DNA from: a virus
IMG/VR virus record: IMGVR_UViG_3300043466_001817
Location: 1 to 64,000 of that record
Direction: 5' to 3' (one strand)
Length of the DNA: 64,000 nt
Both the position numbers and the translations under genes were made by a program. Shown in pieces: positions 63,990 through 64,000 of this stretch; the stretch's first letter is position 1, and each line of letters opens with the position of its first letter. The notes beneath the pieces are model-generated. The model had not been told where the DNA came from. It did not search any database and was given only the letters and a program-made list of their open reading frames with translations.

Positions 63990-64000
63990 GCCCCAAATAA

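Noticed and set aside
1-64000. Photosystem genes, integrase, excisionase or partition genes that would mark a cyanophage or prophage
   Set aside because: None found in the window, so a cyanobacterial host or lysogeny cannot be claimed.

Overview
The window looks like part of a large, lytic, T4-like (myovirus-type) phage genome. It carries a T4-type replication block (family B polymerase, UvsX-like recombinase, gp41-like helicase, gp61-like primase), ThyX, a B12-dependent (class II) ribonucleotide reductase, dUTPase, a GroES/gp31-like co-chaperonin, TATAAATA-type late promoters, and many small late genes whose products start with a T4-like capsid-targeting peptide. There is no integrase, transposase or rRNA. 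The adjacent CobS-like AAA ATPase and HExxH/von Willebrand protein, together with ThyX and the class II reductase, recall T4-like cyanophages. The tmRNA is a circularly permuted two-piece type with a cyanobacterium-like tag. Three proteins end in PEP-CTERM-like sorting tails, one of them of a style common in Planctomycetes. The host therefore cannot be settled from sequence alone, but a Gram-negative host with a PEP-CTERM/exosortase-like system is likely.

Layout. 1-10.1 kb (+): end of a collagen-repeat tail fibre, a 13-repeat RCC1-like protein, then glycan genes (sulfotransferase/GT9 fusion, GT/FkbM fusion, HldD-like epimerase) and dUTPase. 10.1-13.5 kb (-): late secreted/lysis-type cassette (GTA-type holin-like, lipoprotein, two PEP-CTERM-like proteins). 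13.5-24.2 kb (+): replication and nucleotide metabolism. 24.2-35.2 kb: zinc ribbon, HNH, then late structural or internal proteins and a PD-(D/E)XK nuclease. 35.2-47.4 kb (mostly -): small early genes, tRNAs (Pro, Tyr, Gly, Gln, Glu), permuted tmRNA, SpoU methylase, C5 DNA methylase, HldE-like adenylyltransferase, GroES, interleaved with + late genes. 47.4-52.2 kb (+): cupin and a run of capsid-targeted proteins. 52.2-64 kb: a visibly GC-richer block, nearly all on the minus strand, with VWA/HExxH and CobS-like genes, tRNAs (Ile, Arg, Leu, Lys) and about 15 small cassettes.

Three genome-wide patterns stand out. (1) Twenty sigma70-like promoters place the last base of the -10 box exactly 6 nt before the ATG, and six late promoters place TAAATA exactly 5 nt before the ATG. 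Both arrangements put +1 on the A of ATG, so first cistrons should be leaderless, while downstream cistrons have AGGAG sites. (2) In the GC-rich block six gene cassettes end in a two-part element: a conserved box CTACTATCA and its complement TGATAGTAG enclosing a hairpin whose stem sequence differs in each copy but keeps pairing. (3) At least eight + strand late proteins share an N-terminus like MKNFKQFLAE with an (I/L)-x-E cleavage site. Three of the gene junctions are near-identical 42-nt repeats, suggesting module shuffling of proteins packaged in the capsid.
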